64,000 nt of DNA from SHVZ01 sp044223515 (GTDB taxonomy: Bacteria > Pseudomonadota > Alphaproteobacteria > SHVZ01), in NCBI GenBank assembly GCA_044223515.1, contig JBGALV010000001.1:77581-141580 (forward strand). The letters are read 5' to 3'. Both the position numbers and the translations under genes were made by a program. Below are positions 16,910 to 25,571 of the stretch, piece after piece; positions within the stretch are counted from its first letter, which is position 1; each line of letters opens with the position of its first letter. Under the pieces are notes generated by a model. The model was not told where the DNA came from and made no database searches. It saw only the letters and a list, made by a program, of their open reading frames with translations.

Positions 16910-17809
16910 TTAAGCCGCCTGACCCCTGGCCGCCAGGCGGGCAGCGGCCTCGACCGGCGGCTGGGTCACATGGCGGAGCGTGGCGTCGCGCGGTAGCGAC
17001 GCGCGGAAATGCGAGAAGATCAGCGGGCTCGCCCGGGACGCACCACCGGCCAGCGTGACCGGCTGCTCACGCCCGAGCCGCTGTATCAGCACGCGGGCGA
17101 GCCTGGCGAGTTCCTCGCCGGCCGAGCTCAGGATCGCGGTCGCGATCGAGTCGTCGCGGGCGGCGGCCTTGGCGACGGCCGGAGTCAGGGCGGCAACGGC
17201 CGCCCGTCCCCCGCCATAGACGTGGCGGCGGACATGTTCCCAGTCGAGGGCGCCGAGGGCATGTCCGAGCTCCTGGCCGAGCGCGCCGGGATCGCGGCCT
17301 TCGTCCTGGGCGCGCACCAGAGCGGTCAGCGCCCGCCGGCCGATCCAGTAGCCTCCGCCGGCGTCGTCGATCAAATAGCCGTGTCCGCCGGCGCGCTCGG
17401 TCCTGCCGTCGGGGGCCAGGTGGAAGGCGACCGAGCCGGTACCGGCATAGACCAGGATCCCTTCGCCCGGCTCGAAGGCCGAGCGGTAGGCGATCCGCAT
17501 GTCGTCGACGACCTGGACCGCGCCCGGGGCGAGCCGGAAGGCGCTGGCGAGCCAACCGGCCATCAGCTCGGCGGTCTCGGACCCGGTCGAGAGCCCGGTG
17601 ATTCCGGCGCAGATGCGGTCAGGCTTGCCGGCGGCCTCGACCTGGATCAGCAGCTCGGTGATCGCCGCTTGGGCCGCGGCGCGCGCGGCGGAATCGAAGA
17701 CGTGCCCGGTCAGCGGGCCCAGCGTGCCTTCGCCGAGGATCCGCCCGCTTTCGTGCTCCAGCCGCCAGCGGGCGCCGGTGCCGCCGCCATCGAGACCGAG
17801 TCCGATCAT
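16910..17809 (-). CDS. BadF/BadG-family kinase, probably N-acetylglucosamine/amino-sugar kinase
   Basis: A 299-aa ASKHA-fold kinase with phosphate-1 motif GLDGGGTGARW, phosphate-2 region GILVYAGTGSVAFHL and a glycine-rich GGHGYLIDDAGGGYWIG. These features match the BadF/BadG/BcrA/BcrD group that includes N-acetylglucosamine kinases. It follows nanE by 13 bp and belongs to an amino-sugar transport operon, so it likely phosphorylates the imported sugar (GlcNAc or ManNAc) at position 6 before NanE acts. Other substrates, such as anhydro-sugars, are possible. Confidence 0.78.
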   Translation of the reverse strand: MIGLGLDGGGTGARWRLEHESGRILGEGTLGPLTGHVFDSAARAAAQAAITELLIQVEAAGKPDRICAGITGLSTGSETAELMAGWLASAFRLAPGAVQVVDDMRIAYRSAFEPGEGILVYAGTGSVAFHLAPDGRTERAGGHGYLIDDAGGGYWIGRRALTALVRAQDEGRDPGALGQELGHALGALDWEHVRRHVYGGGRAAVAALTPAVAKAAARDDSIATAILSSAGEELARLARVLIQRLGREQPVTLAGGASRASPLIFSHFRASLPRDATLRHVTQPPVEAAARLAARGQAA

Positions 17810-17822
17810 AAAGCCCAGATTA

Positions 17823-18500
17823 TCAGCGCCCGTTGCCGGGTACAGCCGCGGTGAATCGACGCGTGATCTCGCGCGGATTGGTGATGGCGGTGCCGATCAC
17901 CACGGCCGCGGCGCCGAGCTCGAAGGCGTGGGCGACTTCCTCCGGCGTCCAGAACCGGCCCTCGGCGATCACCGGCAGCCGGACATGCTCGAGGACCTGG
18001 CGCAGAAGATCGAGGTCCGGGCCGGGCGAGCGGGCTCTGGCGTCGGTATAGCCGGCGAGCGTCGTCGCGATCGCGTCGGCGCCGTGGCCGAGCGCGCTCA
18101 TCGCCGTCTCCAGCGTGTCGACGTCGGCCAGCACCGGCTTCTTCAGGTCCGTATGGATGCAGCGGATCAGGTCGGCGACCGGCTCGCCGGCGCGCGGCCT
18201 GGACGTCGCGTCGATCGCGATCATGTCGGCGCCGGCCTCGGCGACGGCGCGGGCGGCTTCCACGCTCGGCGTGATCGCGACAGGATGGTCGTCGTAGATC
18301 TTGTTGATGCCGATGATCGGCAGCCGCGTCACGGCGCGGATGGCGCGGACGTTCTCGGGGCCGTTGGCGCGGATCGCCCCGGCGCCGCCGGCCTCGGCCG
18401 CCTGTGCCATCGCCGCCATGAAAACGTCGCCGTGCAGCGGATTGTCGACGCGGGCCTGGCAGGAGACCACGAGCGTGGGAGTCGGGAAGGGAAGCGTCAT
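17823..18500 (-). CDS. nanE: N-acetylmannosamine-6-phosphate 2-epimerase NanE
   Basis: A 225-aa (beta/alpha)8 protein. Family motifs are VVSCQARVDNPLH near the start, GAIRANGPENVRAIR, IIGINKIYDDHPVAITPS, ATSRPRAGE, and VIAEGRFWTPEEVAHAFELGA with VIGTAITNP at the end. It converts ManNAc-6-P to GlcNAc-6-P. The start overlaps the upstream permease gene by 4 bp. With the kinase and ABC importer it makes a route for ManNAc, sialic-acid-derived or related amino sugars. No sialate lyase (NanA) or deaminase (NagB) is in the window. Confidence 0.92.
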   Translation of the reverse strand: MTLPFPTPTLVVSCQARVDNPLHGDVFMAAMAQAAEAGGAGAIRANGPENVRAIRAVTRLPIIGINKIYDDHPVAITPSVEAARAVAEAGADMIAIDATSRPRAGEPVADLIRCIHTDLKKPVLADVDTLETAMSALGHGADAIATTLAGYTDARARSPGPDLDLLRQVLEHVRLPVIAEGRFWTPEEVAHAFELGAAAVVIGTAITNPREITRRFTAAVPGNGR

Positions 18501-19321
18501 CCCTTCACCGCGCCCGAGGTCAAGCCGGCGATGAACTGCCGCGAGAGGGCGATGTAGACCAGGGTCAGGGGTAGGGCCGACAGGGTCAGGCCGGCGAACA
18601 GCACGCCCCAGTCGGTGGAGTATTCACCCATGAACACGGTCAGCCCCTGCGGCAGCGTCTTGGCATGATCCGACTGGATCAGAACAAGCGGGAAGAAGAA
18701 GTCGTTCCAGATGGGCACCGCGTTGTGAATGCCGGCGATGACCAGGGCGGGGCGCGAGAGGGGGATCATGATCCGCCCGAGGATCAAGGCCTCGCTGGCG
18801 CCATCGATCCGGGCGGCCTCCTCGAGCTCGGCCGGGATGGTCTTGAGGAACCCGGTCATGATGAAAACGGTCGAGGGCAGCCCCATCGCCGCATAGACCA
18901 GGATCAGGCCGAGCCGGCTGTCGATCAGGTCGAGGGTCTTGAGCTCGATGAACAAAGGGATGATCGCGAGCTTGAGCGGCACCATCAGCCCGGCGAGGAA
19001 GAAAAGGTAGATCGCCTCGTTGCCGCGGAAGGCGTATCGCGCGAGCGCGTAGGCGGCGAGCGTGCCTGAGGCCAGCATCAGCGCGATCGAGGCGACGGTC
19101 ACCAGGACCGAGTTCCCGAGATAGGCGATGAAGCGCGTCTCGCGCCAGATGGTCTCGATGTTGGCGAGGTTCCAGGCCGACGGCAGCGCGAAGGGCGAGG
19201 CGTAGATCTCCGCCGTCGGCTTGAACGCTGAGAGCACCATCACCAGCACCGGATAGAGCATCAGCAGCGTCGTCATCGCGAGCACCGCTTGATACATCGC
19301 CGCTTGCCAGGATTTGAGCAT
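18497..19321 (-). CDS. Carbohydrate ABC importer permease, MalG type
   Basis: A 274-aa permease with a MalG-type EAA loop: ELEEAARIDGASEALILGRI. Later segments are VPIWNDFFFPLVLIQSDHAKTLP and the C-terminal SRQFIAGLTSGAVKG. Six membrane spans are apparent. The ATG at 19321 overlaps the stop of the upstream permease by one base (TGATG), so the pair is translationally coupled. It forms the transmembrane heterodimer with the MalF-type protein; the ATPase must come from elsewhere. Confidence 0.9.
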   Translation of the reverse strand: MLKSWQAAMYQAVLAMTTLLMLYPVLVMVLSAFKPTAEIYASPFALPSAWNLANIETIWRETRFIAYLGNSVLVTVASIALMLASGTLAAYALARYAFRGNEAIYLFFLAGLMVPLKLAIIPLFIELKTLDLIDSRLGLILVYAAMGLPSTVFIMTGFLKTIPAELEEAARIDGASEALILGRIMIPLSRPALVIAGIHNAVPIWNDFFFPLVLIQSDHAKTLPQGLTVFMGEYSTDWGVLFAGLTLSALPLTLVYIALSRQFIAGLTSGAVKG

Positions 19322-20235
19322 CAGACGTCGATCTCGCGGCGGCGGAGCACCCGGATCCACCAGGCCGAGATCGCGAGGATGAAGAGGAAGATCAGCACCG
19401 CGAGCGCGCTGCCGCGGCCGAAGTCCTGCAGCGCCGAGGACACGGTACCGAAGGCGGTCCGGTAGAAGTAGAGGCCGAGCACGTCGGTCGTGTGGAACGG
19501 CGGGCCTTCGAGCCCGGACATGATGTAGGGCAGCTCGAACCAGTTGAACGAGCCGATGAAGGTCAGGATCACGACGATCGTCGTCGCCGGCGCCACCAGC
19601 GGCCAGACGACCTTGGTCAGCCGCTTCCATTCGCCGGCGCCGTCGATCTCGGCCGCTTCGAGGATCTCGCGCGGGATTCGCTGGATGCCGGCGAGGTAGA
19701 CCAGCGTCGGGAAGCCGACCCAGTGCCAGGCATTCACCAGGATCAGCGATGCCAGGGCCGTCGACGGCTGGCCGAGCCATGGCTGCGCCCATGACGCGAG
19801 CCCGACCGCGATCAGCGTTTGGTTCACGAGGCCGAACAGCGGATTGAGGAACAGCTTCCACAGGAAACCGATGATCACGGTCGAGAGGATCACCGGCAGG
19901 AACAGCGACACCTGGTGGAAGCGGTGCAGCCGAAGGCCCTTCGACAGCATCCAGGCGAGGAAGAAGGCCGTGCCGTTCTGCACCGCCATCAGCGCCAAGA
20001 AGACGATGATGTTATGGAAGAACGCATTCCAGGTGAGCGTGCTGAACGGTTCCTGGAACAGGATCAGGCGGAAGTTATCGAGTCCGGCGAAGCTGATCCG
20101 TGCCAGCCCCTGCCATTTATAGAACGCGTAGACGAACGCCGAGAGGATCGGCAGCGTGACGAAGCCGACGAGCAGCAGCAGCGCCGGCGCGAGAAGCGCT
20201 GCGATCCAAAGCGCGCGGCGAAGGCGAGGGGACAT
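19321..20235 (-). CDS. Carbohydrate ABC importer permease, MalF type
   Basis: A 304-aa permease. Its N-terminal span is RALWIAALLAPALLLLVGFV, the EAA loop is PREILEAAEIDGAGEWKRLTKV, and FGRGSALAVLIFLFILAISAWWI closes the protein. It is the first membrane gene after the binding protein, separated from it by 63 bp that hold a long GC hairpin (20251-20286). Substrate is inferred from the operon (amino sugar). Confidence 0.9.
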   Translation of the reverse strand: MSPRLRRALWIAALLAPALLLLVGFVTLPILSAFVYAFYKWQGLARISFAGLDNFRLILFQEPFSTLTWNAFFHNIIVFLALMAVQNGTAFFLAWMLSKGLRLHRFHQVSLFLPVILSTVIIGFLWKLFLNPLFGLVNQTLIAVGLASWAQPWLGQPSTALASLILVNAWHWVGFPTLVYLAGIQRIPREILEAAEIDGAGEWKRLTKVVWPLVAPATTIVVILTFIGSFNWFELPYIMSGLEGPPFHTTDVLGLYFYRTAFGTVSSALQDFGRGSALAVLIFLFILAISAWWIRVLRRREIDV

Positions 20236-20250
20236 CCGGGCGTAGACGAA

Positions 20251-20286
20251 GCCCGGCCCGCCCCTTGGGAAAGGGGCGAGGCGGGC
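20251..20286 (-). terminator. Attenuator-like hairpin between binding protein and MalF gene
   Basis: GC-rich imperfect inverted repeat with outer arms gcccg (20251-20255) / cgggc (20282-20286) and inner arms cgcccc / ggggcg. It sits just after the binding-protein stop on the minus strand. It has the position of the mRNA-stabilising and attenuating hairpins seen in many binding-protein-dependent operons. Confidence 0.5.
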
Positions 20287-20298
20287 TTGCTCAGTCGT

Positions 20299-21522
20299 CT
20301 ACTTCTTTGTAGTAGGTGGCGCCTTCGTGACCTCGGCGCCCGCCGGTGTCGCCTGGCCGGCCATCATCTTCTGGACGGCGGTCTGGATCAGCGCCGAGCC
20401 GGTCGGCTCCTGGTAGCGGAAGTTGACCAGCATCACGTACGGGGTCGACGAGGCGTTGGCCTTGGCGACCTCGGCGAGCAACCCGTCCTCGATCTTGACG
20501 CCCTTGATCGGCGAGATGTTGCCGAGCTTGTTGGCAAAGAGATCGCCGAAGCGCGGCGACGCGGTGTAGCGGATGAACTTGATCGCATCCGCCTTGTGCT
20601 CGCTCTTGGCGTTGATGCCGTAGCCGCCGTCGACGAACAGCGAGACCAGCCTGGGCGCGCCCTTGGTCGCGGGCGGCGTTGCCATCACGCCGATGTCGAG
20701 CTTCGGGTTCTGGCGGCGGAAGTTGGCGATCTCGAACGATCCGGCAGCGATCATCGCGGCGCGGCCCGAGATGAAGAGCTGCTGCATCGTCGGATAGTCG
20801 ACGCCGGTGAAGCCTTGCGGGAAGTAGTCCTTGAGCTCGGCGATCTTCGTCATCGCGTCGACGAAGCGCTTGTCCTCGAAGGTCGCCTTGCCGGCGACCA
20901 GGTCGCCGTTGAACTGCGGTCCGTAGATGCTGGGCGCGATCGCGCCCATCAGGATCTCGTTCTGCCAGGCGGTCGCGGTGCCGTTGGCGAAGGGCTGCAC
21001 GCCCTTGGCCTTGAGCGCCTTCGACGCGGCGATCAGGTCGTCCCAGGTCTCGGGCACCTGGATGCCGTGCGTCTTGAAGAGATCCTTGTTGTAGAGGATC
21101 AGCACCGTCTGCGTTGCGAACGGCACGGCGTAGATCTTGCCGTCCTCGCGCATGGTCTCGGCGGCGAGCGTGTCGGCGGGGATGTTCTCTAGCTCCGGCA
21201 CCGTCGCCTTGTCGAGCGCCAGCAGGTATCCGGGCTTAGCGATCGCCTCGATGCCGCCATAGGCGCGGGTCTGCATGATGTCCGGGCCCTTGCCTCCGGC
21301 CAGCGCGGTCGAGAGGATCGTGTTGTAGCTCGTCGGCTCGAAAGCCTCGAACTTGATCTTCACGTCGGGGTGCAGCTTGGTGAAGTCGGCGATGATCTCC
21401 TGATAGGCGGCGCGGTCTTCCTGGCGCCAGCTCCAGAAGGTCAGCTCGGCCGCGACCGCCTGCTGGCCGAGGCCCGCGGCGAGAAGCACTGCGGCTCCGA
21501 TCCGCGAGAGTAGGTTCTTCAT
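20299..21522 (-). CDS. Carbohydrate ABC importer substrate-binding protein (family 1)
   Basis: A 407-aa secreted protein. The signal peptide MKNLLSRIGAAVLLAAGLGQ-QAVAA ends before ELTFWSWRQED. Family 1 features are TALAGGKGPDIMQTRAYGG, YAVPFATQTVLILYNKDLFK, and GRAAMIAAGSFEIANFR. The ATG at 21522 has SD GGAGGG; the frame is open far upstream but that part lies inside cfa. The ligand is inferred to be an amino sugar from nanE and the kinase downstream. It ends in a Pro/Thr-rich tail (KAPPTTKK). Confidence 0.9.
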   Translation of the reverse strand: MKNLLSRIGAAVLLAAGLGQQAVAAELTFWSWRQEDRAAYQEIIADFTKLHPDVKIKFEAFEPTSYNTILSTALAGGKGPDIMQTRAYGGIEAIAKPGYLLALDKATVPELENIPADTLAAETMREDGKIYAVPFATQTVLILYNKDLFKTHGIQVPETWDDLIAASKALKAKGVQPFANGTATAWQNEILMGAIAPSIYGPQFNGDLVAGKATFEDKRFVDAMTKIAELKDYFPQGFTGVDYPTMQQLFISGRAAMIAAGSFEIANFRRQNPKLDIGVMATPPATKGAPRLVSLFVDGGYGINAKSEHKADAIKFIRYTASPRFGDLFANKLGNISPIKGVKIEDGLLAEVAKANASSTPYVMLVNFRYQEPTGSALIQTAVQKMMAGQATPAGAEVTKAPPTTKK

Positions 21523-21548
21523 GACGATCCCTCCTTGTTCGTTTCGCT

Positions 21549-22790
21549 TCAGGATGCGGCCCTGAGCCGGGGCGACGCCGCGGCGGACTGGTCGCGTTCG
21601 GACTCGGCGATGTAGTCGCGGGTCAGCGGCACGGTGGCGACGTCGTGGGCGAGCTGCATCTGGAAGACGATGTTGAATCCGTGGCGGAAACTCAGCTCGC
21701 TGCCGACCAGGTAGAATTCCCACATGCGCAGGAACCTGTCGTCGTACAGCTGGCGGATCTCCTCCCGGTTTGCGTACACGTTCTGACGCCAGGCTTTCAA
21801 GGTCTCTGCGTAGTGGAGCCTGAGGATCTCGATGTCGGTGACGATCAGTCCGGTGCGCTCGACGACGGGCAGGACTTCCGACAGCGCCGGGCTGTAGCCG
21901 CCCGGGAAGATGTATTTCCGGATCCAGGGATTGGTGAAGCCCGGCCCGTCGGTGCGGCCGATCGAATGCAGGAGGGCGACGCCGTCCTTCTCGAGGAGGC
22001 TGTCGACCTTGCCGAAGAACTCGGGATAGTGGCGGACGCCGACATGCTCGAACATGCCGACCGAGACGATGCGGTCGAAGCGCTGGTCGAGCAGCCGGTA
22101 GTCCATCAGCTCGAAGCGCACGCGGCCGGCAAGCCCGGCTGTCTCCGCGCGCTCGCGGGCGAGGGCCAGCTGCTCGGTGGACAGCGTCACGCCGGTGACC
22201 TCGACGTCGGCGATCGAGGCGAGGTGGATGGCGAGACCACCCCAGCCCGAGCCGATGTCGAGCACGCGCTGTCCGGGGGCGAGCCGCAGCTTCGCCGCGA
22301 CGTGGCGGAGCTTGGCGCGCTGCGCCTCGGCGAGCGATTGGCCGGGATGCTCGAAGTAGGCGCAGGAGTACTGCAGGCTTGGGTCGAGGAAGAGCTCGAA
22401 CAGGCGCCGGCTCAGGTCGTAGTGGTGATGGACGTTCGCCTGGGCGCGGCCGACCGGATTGAACTGGGTTAGGCGGCGGATCGCTCGGTTCAGCCCGTTC
22501 ACGACCTTGAGCCAGGCGAAGCCATCGAGCCCGGCCTGGTTCGCGGTGCCGAGATCGACCAGGTCGTAGATCGTGGTGCCGTCCTCGCAGGTCAGCGTGC
22601 CGTCCATATAGGATTCGCCGACCTTGAGCCACGGGTTCAGGAAAAGCTGCGTGTGCAGCTTCGCGTCATGGAGGCGGATCACGGACCTGGGCCCGGTGCC
22701 GTCGCCGAAGCGATGCGTCCTGCCGTCGGCGTCGATCATGGTGAGGTCGCCGCGGCGGACGCTGTGGCGCAAGAGCAAGGCGAAGAGCAT
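21549..22790 (-). CDS. cfa: Cyclopropane-fatty-acyl-phospholipid synthase
   Basis: A 413-aa protein that methylenates cis double bonds in membrane phospholipid acyl chains using SAM. The N-terminal ~110 residues match the Cfa lipid-binding region. The methyltransferase core has VLDIGSGWGGLAIHLA (SAM motif I), VTGVTLSTEQ and the Cfa markers HYDLSRRLFELFLD, YSCAYFE and SVGMFEHVG. PGGYSPALSEVLPVVERTGL and the terminal YLVGSELSFRHGFNIVFQMQ also fit. It is 26 bp from the next gene downstream (the binding protein), but a shared transcript is doubtful given the unrelated function. Confidence 0.93.
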   Translation of the reverse strand: MLFALLLRHSVRRGDLTMIDADGRTHRFGDGTGPRSVIRLHDAKLHTQLFLNPWLKVGESYMDGTLTCEDGTTIYDLVDLGTANQAGLDGFAWLKVVNGLNRAIRRLTQFNPVGRAQANVHHHYDLSRRLFELFLDPSLQYSCAYFEHPGQSLAEAQRAKLRHVAAKLRLAPGQRVLDIGSGWGGLAIHLASIADVEVTGVTLSTEQLALARERAETAGLAGRVRFELMDYRLLDQRFDRIVSVGMFEHVGVRHYPEFFGKVDSLLEKDGVALLHSIGRTDGPGFTNPWIRKYIFPGGYSPALSEVLPVVERTGLIVTDIEILRLHYAETLKAWRQNVYANREEIRQLYDDRFLRMWEFYLVGSELSFRHGFNIVFQMQLAHDVATVPLTRDYIAESERDQSAAASPRLRAAS

Positions 22791-22838
22791 GGCCTACCTC
22801 CTCGGTGGGAGACACAGGCGCGGATCCGAGGGCGTTGC

Positions 22839-23612
22839 CTACGGCGTGAACTGCTCTTTCAGGATCCGGGCTTCGAGGTTGTGCTCGGGATCAAACAACA
22901 TGTGGCAGGCGCGGTTCCTGTCCTCAGCGATGGATACGGAGACCACGTCGCGGACTTCGGTCGAGTCGGCGGTCGCGCTGACCGGCCGCTTGTCAGGATC
23001 CAGGATCGTGAACTCGATCTTGGCTTCGTGCGGGACCAGGGCGCCGCGCCAGCGCCGGGGGCGGAAGGCGCAGATCGGCGTCATCGCCAGGACGCCCGCA
23101 CCCAGGGGCACGATCGGCCCGTGGGCCGAGAGATTGTAGGCAGTCGAGCCGGCCGGCGTCGCGACCAGGATGCCGTCGCAGGCGAGGTCGTTCATCCGCT
23201 CGATGCCGTCGACATGGATGCGGACATGGGCGGTCTGCCGGGTCTGGCGAAGCAGCGAGACCTCGTTGATCGCGAGCGCGGTCCGCGTCCGGCCGCTGCG
23301 GGTCTTCGCCTTCATGACCAAGGGTCGGACCTTGACCGTGGAGGCATGCTTCAGCCTGAGGATCAGGTCGTCGTCGTCCTCCCGGTACTCGTTCATCAGG
23401 AAGCCGACCGAGCCGCGGTTGATGCCGAAGATCGGCTTCTTGCGGTCAAGGTGGGTGTGGAGCGTCTCCAGCATCAGCCCGTCGCCGCCGAGCGCGACGA
23501 TGATGTCGGCCCTGGCGGCCGGGACCGAGCCGTAACGACGGGCGAGCGCCGCCTTGGCTGAGCGGGCTTCGGGCGTCGGGGCGGCGGCGAAGTGGAGCCT
23601 GGGGCGGTTCAC
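22839..23612 (-). CDS. nadK: NAD kinase
   Basis: A 257-aa protein of the usual alphaproteobacterial NadK length. The GGDG motif is in IIVALGGDGLMLETLH, followed by GINRGSVGFLMNE, and the nucleotide-binding region is DGILVATPAGSTAYNLSAHGPI. It phosphorylates NAD+ to NADP+ in the cytoplasm. It starts with GTG at 23612 inside a GTGA overlap with the end of moaA (23609-23612), which fixes the start and indicates translational coupling to moaA. Confidence 0.93.
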   Translation of the reverse strand: MNRPRLHFAAAPTPEARSAKAALARRYGSVPAARADIIVALGGDGLMLETLHTHLDRKKPIFGINRGSVGFLMNEYREDDDDLILRLKHASTVKVRPLVMKAKTRSGRTRTALAINEVSLLRQTRQTAHVRIHVDGIERMNDLACDGILVATPAGSTAYNLSAHGPIVPLGAGVLAMTPICAFRPRRWRGALVPHEAKIEFTILDPDKRPVSATADSTEVRDVVSVSIAEDRNRACHMLFDPEHNLEARILKEQFTP

Positions 23613-24601
23613 CCGCCGGTCACGCTCATGTGCCGGGCGACGGCGGGCCCGGTGTGCTGGCGATCGATGACGAAGTCGTGCCCCTTGGGCTTGCGCGAGA
23701 TCGCCTCGCGGATCGCGGTCTTGAGCGCTTCGTCGGATTCGCTGGCGCGAAGCGGCGCGCGCAGGTCGGCTGCGTCGTCCTGGCCCAGGCACATGAAAAG
23801 CGTGCCGGTGCAGGTGAGGCGCACGCGATTACAGCTCTCGCAGAAATTATGGGTGAGCGGCGTGATGAAGCCGAGCCTCTGCCCGGTCTCCTTCACGTGT
23901 ACGTAGCGGGCGGGCCCGCCGGTCCGGTAGTCGATGTCCTCGAGCGTCCAGTCGCGCTTGAGGCGCGAGCGCACCATGCTGAGCGGCAGGTACTGGTCGA
24001 GGCGTTGCTCGCCGCCGATGTCGCCCATCGGCATGACCTCGATGATGGTCATGTCGTGGCCGTGCTTGCCGCACCAGCCGACCATCTCCGAAAGCTCCTC
24101 GTCGTTGACGCCGCGAAGCGCCACCGCGTTGATCTTGACCTTGAGCCCGGCCGCCTTCGCCGCCTCGATGCCCTCAAGCACCTGAGGCAGGCGGCCCCAG
24201 CGCGTGATCTCGGCGAACTTCGTCGGGTCGAGCGTGTCGATGGAGACGTTCACGCGCTTCACGCCGCAGGCCGCGAGCTCCTCGGCATGCTTGGCGAGCT
24301 GGCTGCCGTTCGTGGTGACGGTCAGCTCGTCGAGATCGCCGGTCTTCAGATGGCGCGAGAGCGAGCGGAACAGCTGCATGATGCCGCGGCGGACCAGCGG
24401 CTCGCCACCGGTCAGGCGCAGCTTCCTGACGCCGAGGCCGACGAAGGCCGAGCAGAGCCGGTCGAGTTCCTCGAGCGACAGGATCTCCGCCTTCGGCAGG
24501 AAGGTCATGTCCTCGGCCATGCAGTAGACGCAGCGGAAATCGCAGCGGTCCGTGACCGAGACGCGCAAGTAGCTGATGTGGCGGCCGAACGGGTCGATCA
24601 T
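23609..24601 (-). CDS. moaA: GTP 3',8-cyclase MoaA (molybdenum cofactor step 1)
   Basis: A 330-aa radical-SAM enzyme. The N-terminal cluster motif is CDFRCVYC (CxxxCxxC) after SYLRVSVTDR, with GGEPLVRRG downstream. The second [4Fe-4S] site appears as FCESCNRVRLTCTGTLFMC. The C-terminal GG in MSVTGG is also a MoaA hallmark. The start at 24601 (MIDPFGRHISYLR) is preferred over open frame to 24694; AAGG precedes it. It is coupled to nadK and divergent from fdhD, another gene for molybdoenzyme maturation, so the shared 91-bp region may coordinate Moco supply and formate dehydrogenase activation. Confidence 0.95.
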   Translation of the reverse strand: MIDPFGRHISYLRVSVTDRCDFRCVYCMAEDMTFLPKAEILSLEELDRLCSAFVGLGVRKLRLTGGEPLVRRGIMQLFRSLSRHLKTGDLDELTVTTNGSQLAKHAEELAACGVKRVNVSIDTLDPTKFAEITRWGRLPQVLEGIEAAKAAGLKVKINAVALRGVNDEELSEMVGWCGKHGHDMTIIEVMPMGDIGGEQRLDQYLPLSMVRSRLKRDWTLEDIDYRTGGPARYVHVKETGQRLGFITPLTHNFCESCNRVRLTCTGTLFMCLGQDDAADLRAPLRASESDEALKTAIREAISRKPKGHDFVIDRQHTGPAVARHMSVTGG

Positions 24602-24692
24602 CAACCTTAATTTAGGCTCGCCGGGGCGGAAAATCAGCCACGTTCTTGTCGTGGTCTTGCGCTGGCCGGGAGAGGCCCCCAATGTCCGCCTC

Positions 24693-25571
24693 ATGAAGGA
24701 ATTCGCGATCCGGCCGGATCCGGCTGATCCAAGGCTGACCCAGAAGGTTGCCGCGACCGACGAGGAAGGCCGCCCGGCCGAGCTCTCGGTGCCGACCGAG
24801 CGCCCGCTGACGCTCTATCTGAACAAGCGCGAGATCGTCACCATGATGACGATCGGCGACTATCCCGAATATCTCGCGCTGGGATACCTGCTGAACCAGA
24901 ACATGCTGAAGGCGGGCGATCCGATCGACGGCATCGACTACGACGACGAGATCGAGACCGTGGTCGTGCGCACGCCGGTCGCCACCGACTTCGAGACCAA
25001 GCTCAGGAAGAAGACGCTGACGTCGGGCTGCGCCCAGGGCACCGCTTTCGGCGACGTGATGGAGACCTTCGATGCCTCGCGCCTGCCCAGGGACGCGATC
25101 CTGAAGACCTCCTGGCTCTATACGCTCAGCCGCAAGATCAACGCGACGCCGAGCCTCTACCTCGAGGCCGGCGCGATCCATGGCTGCGTGCTCTGCGAGC
25201 AGGACCGGCCGCTGGTCTACATGGAGGACGTCGGCCGCCACAACGCGATCGACAAGATCGCCGGCTGGATGGCGATGAACCGCGTCGCCGGCGGCGACAA
25301 GATCTTCTACACGACCGGGCGCCTCACCTCCGAGATGGTGATCAAGTGCGTGCAGATGGGGATCCCGATCCTGATCTCGCGCTCGGGCTGCACGGCCTGG
25401 GGCGTCGACCTGGCGAAGCGCGCCGGGCTCACGATGATCGGCCGTGCCAAGGGAAGGCGCTTCCTGACGCTCTCGGGCGCCGAAAGGATCGTCTACGACG
25501 CCGATGCGCGGGCGGTCGCCGAGGAGGCGAAGCACCTCCGTCGCAAAGGCGCGGAGGAGGACGCGGCTTAA
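24693..25571 (+). CDS. fdhD: Formate dehydrogenase accessory sulfurtransferase FdhD
   Basis: A 292-aa FdhD-family protein that hands sulfur from a cysteine desulfurase to the Moco of formate dehydrogenase. Recognisable are PTERPLTLYLNKREIVTMMT, GYLLNQNM, the active-site loop TSGCAQG, GAIHGCVLC, EDVGRHNAIDKIAG, FYTTGRLTSEMV, and SGCTAWGVDLAKRAGLT. The loop has one Cys where E. coli has CxxC; the retained Cys matches the essential E. coli C121. The ATG at 24693 is used; the frame is open upstream without further homology. Its stop overlaps the convergent ComB-like gene by 4 bp. Confidence 0.92.
   Translation: MKEFAIRPDPADPRLTQKVAATDEEGRPAELSVPTERPLTLYLNKREIVTMMTIGDYPEYLALGYLLNQNMLKAGDPIDGIDYDDEIETVVVRTPVATDFETKLRKKTLTSGCAQGTAFGDVMETFDASRLPRDAILKTSWLYTLSRKINATPSLYLEAGAIHGCVLCEQDRPLVYMEDVGRHNAIDKIAGWMAMNRVAGGDKIFYTTGRLTSEMVIKCVQMGIPILISRSGCTAWGVDLAKRAGLTMIGRAKGRRFLTLSGAERIVYDADARAVAEEAKHLRRKGAEEDAA

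Noticed and set aside
22633..22790. Upstream extension of the binding-protein frame (20299-21522) across cfa
   Set aside because: The extension lies in another frame inside cfa and lacks a signal peptide; ATG 21522 has a clear signal peptide and SD.
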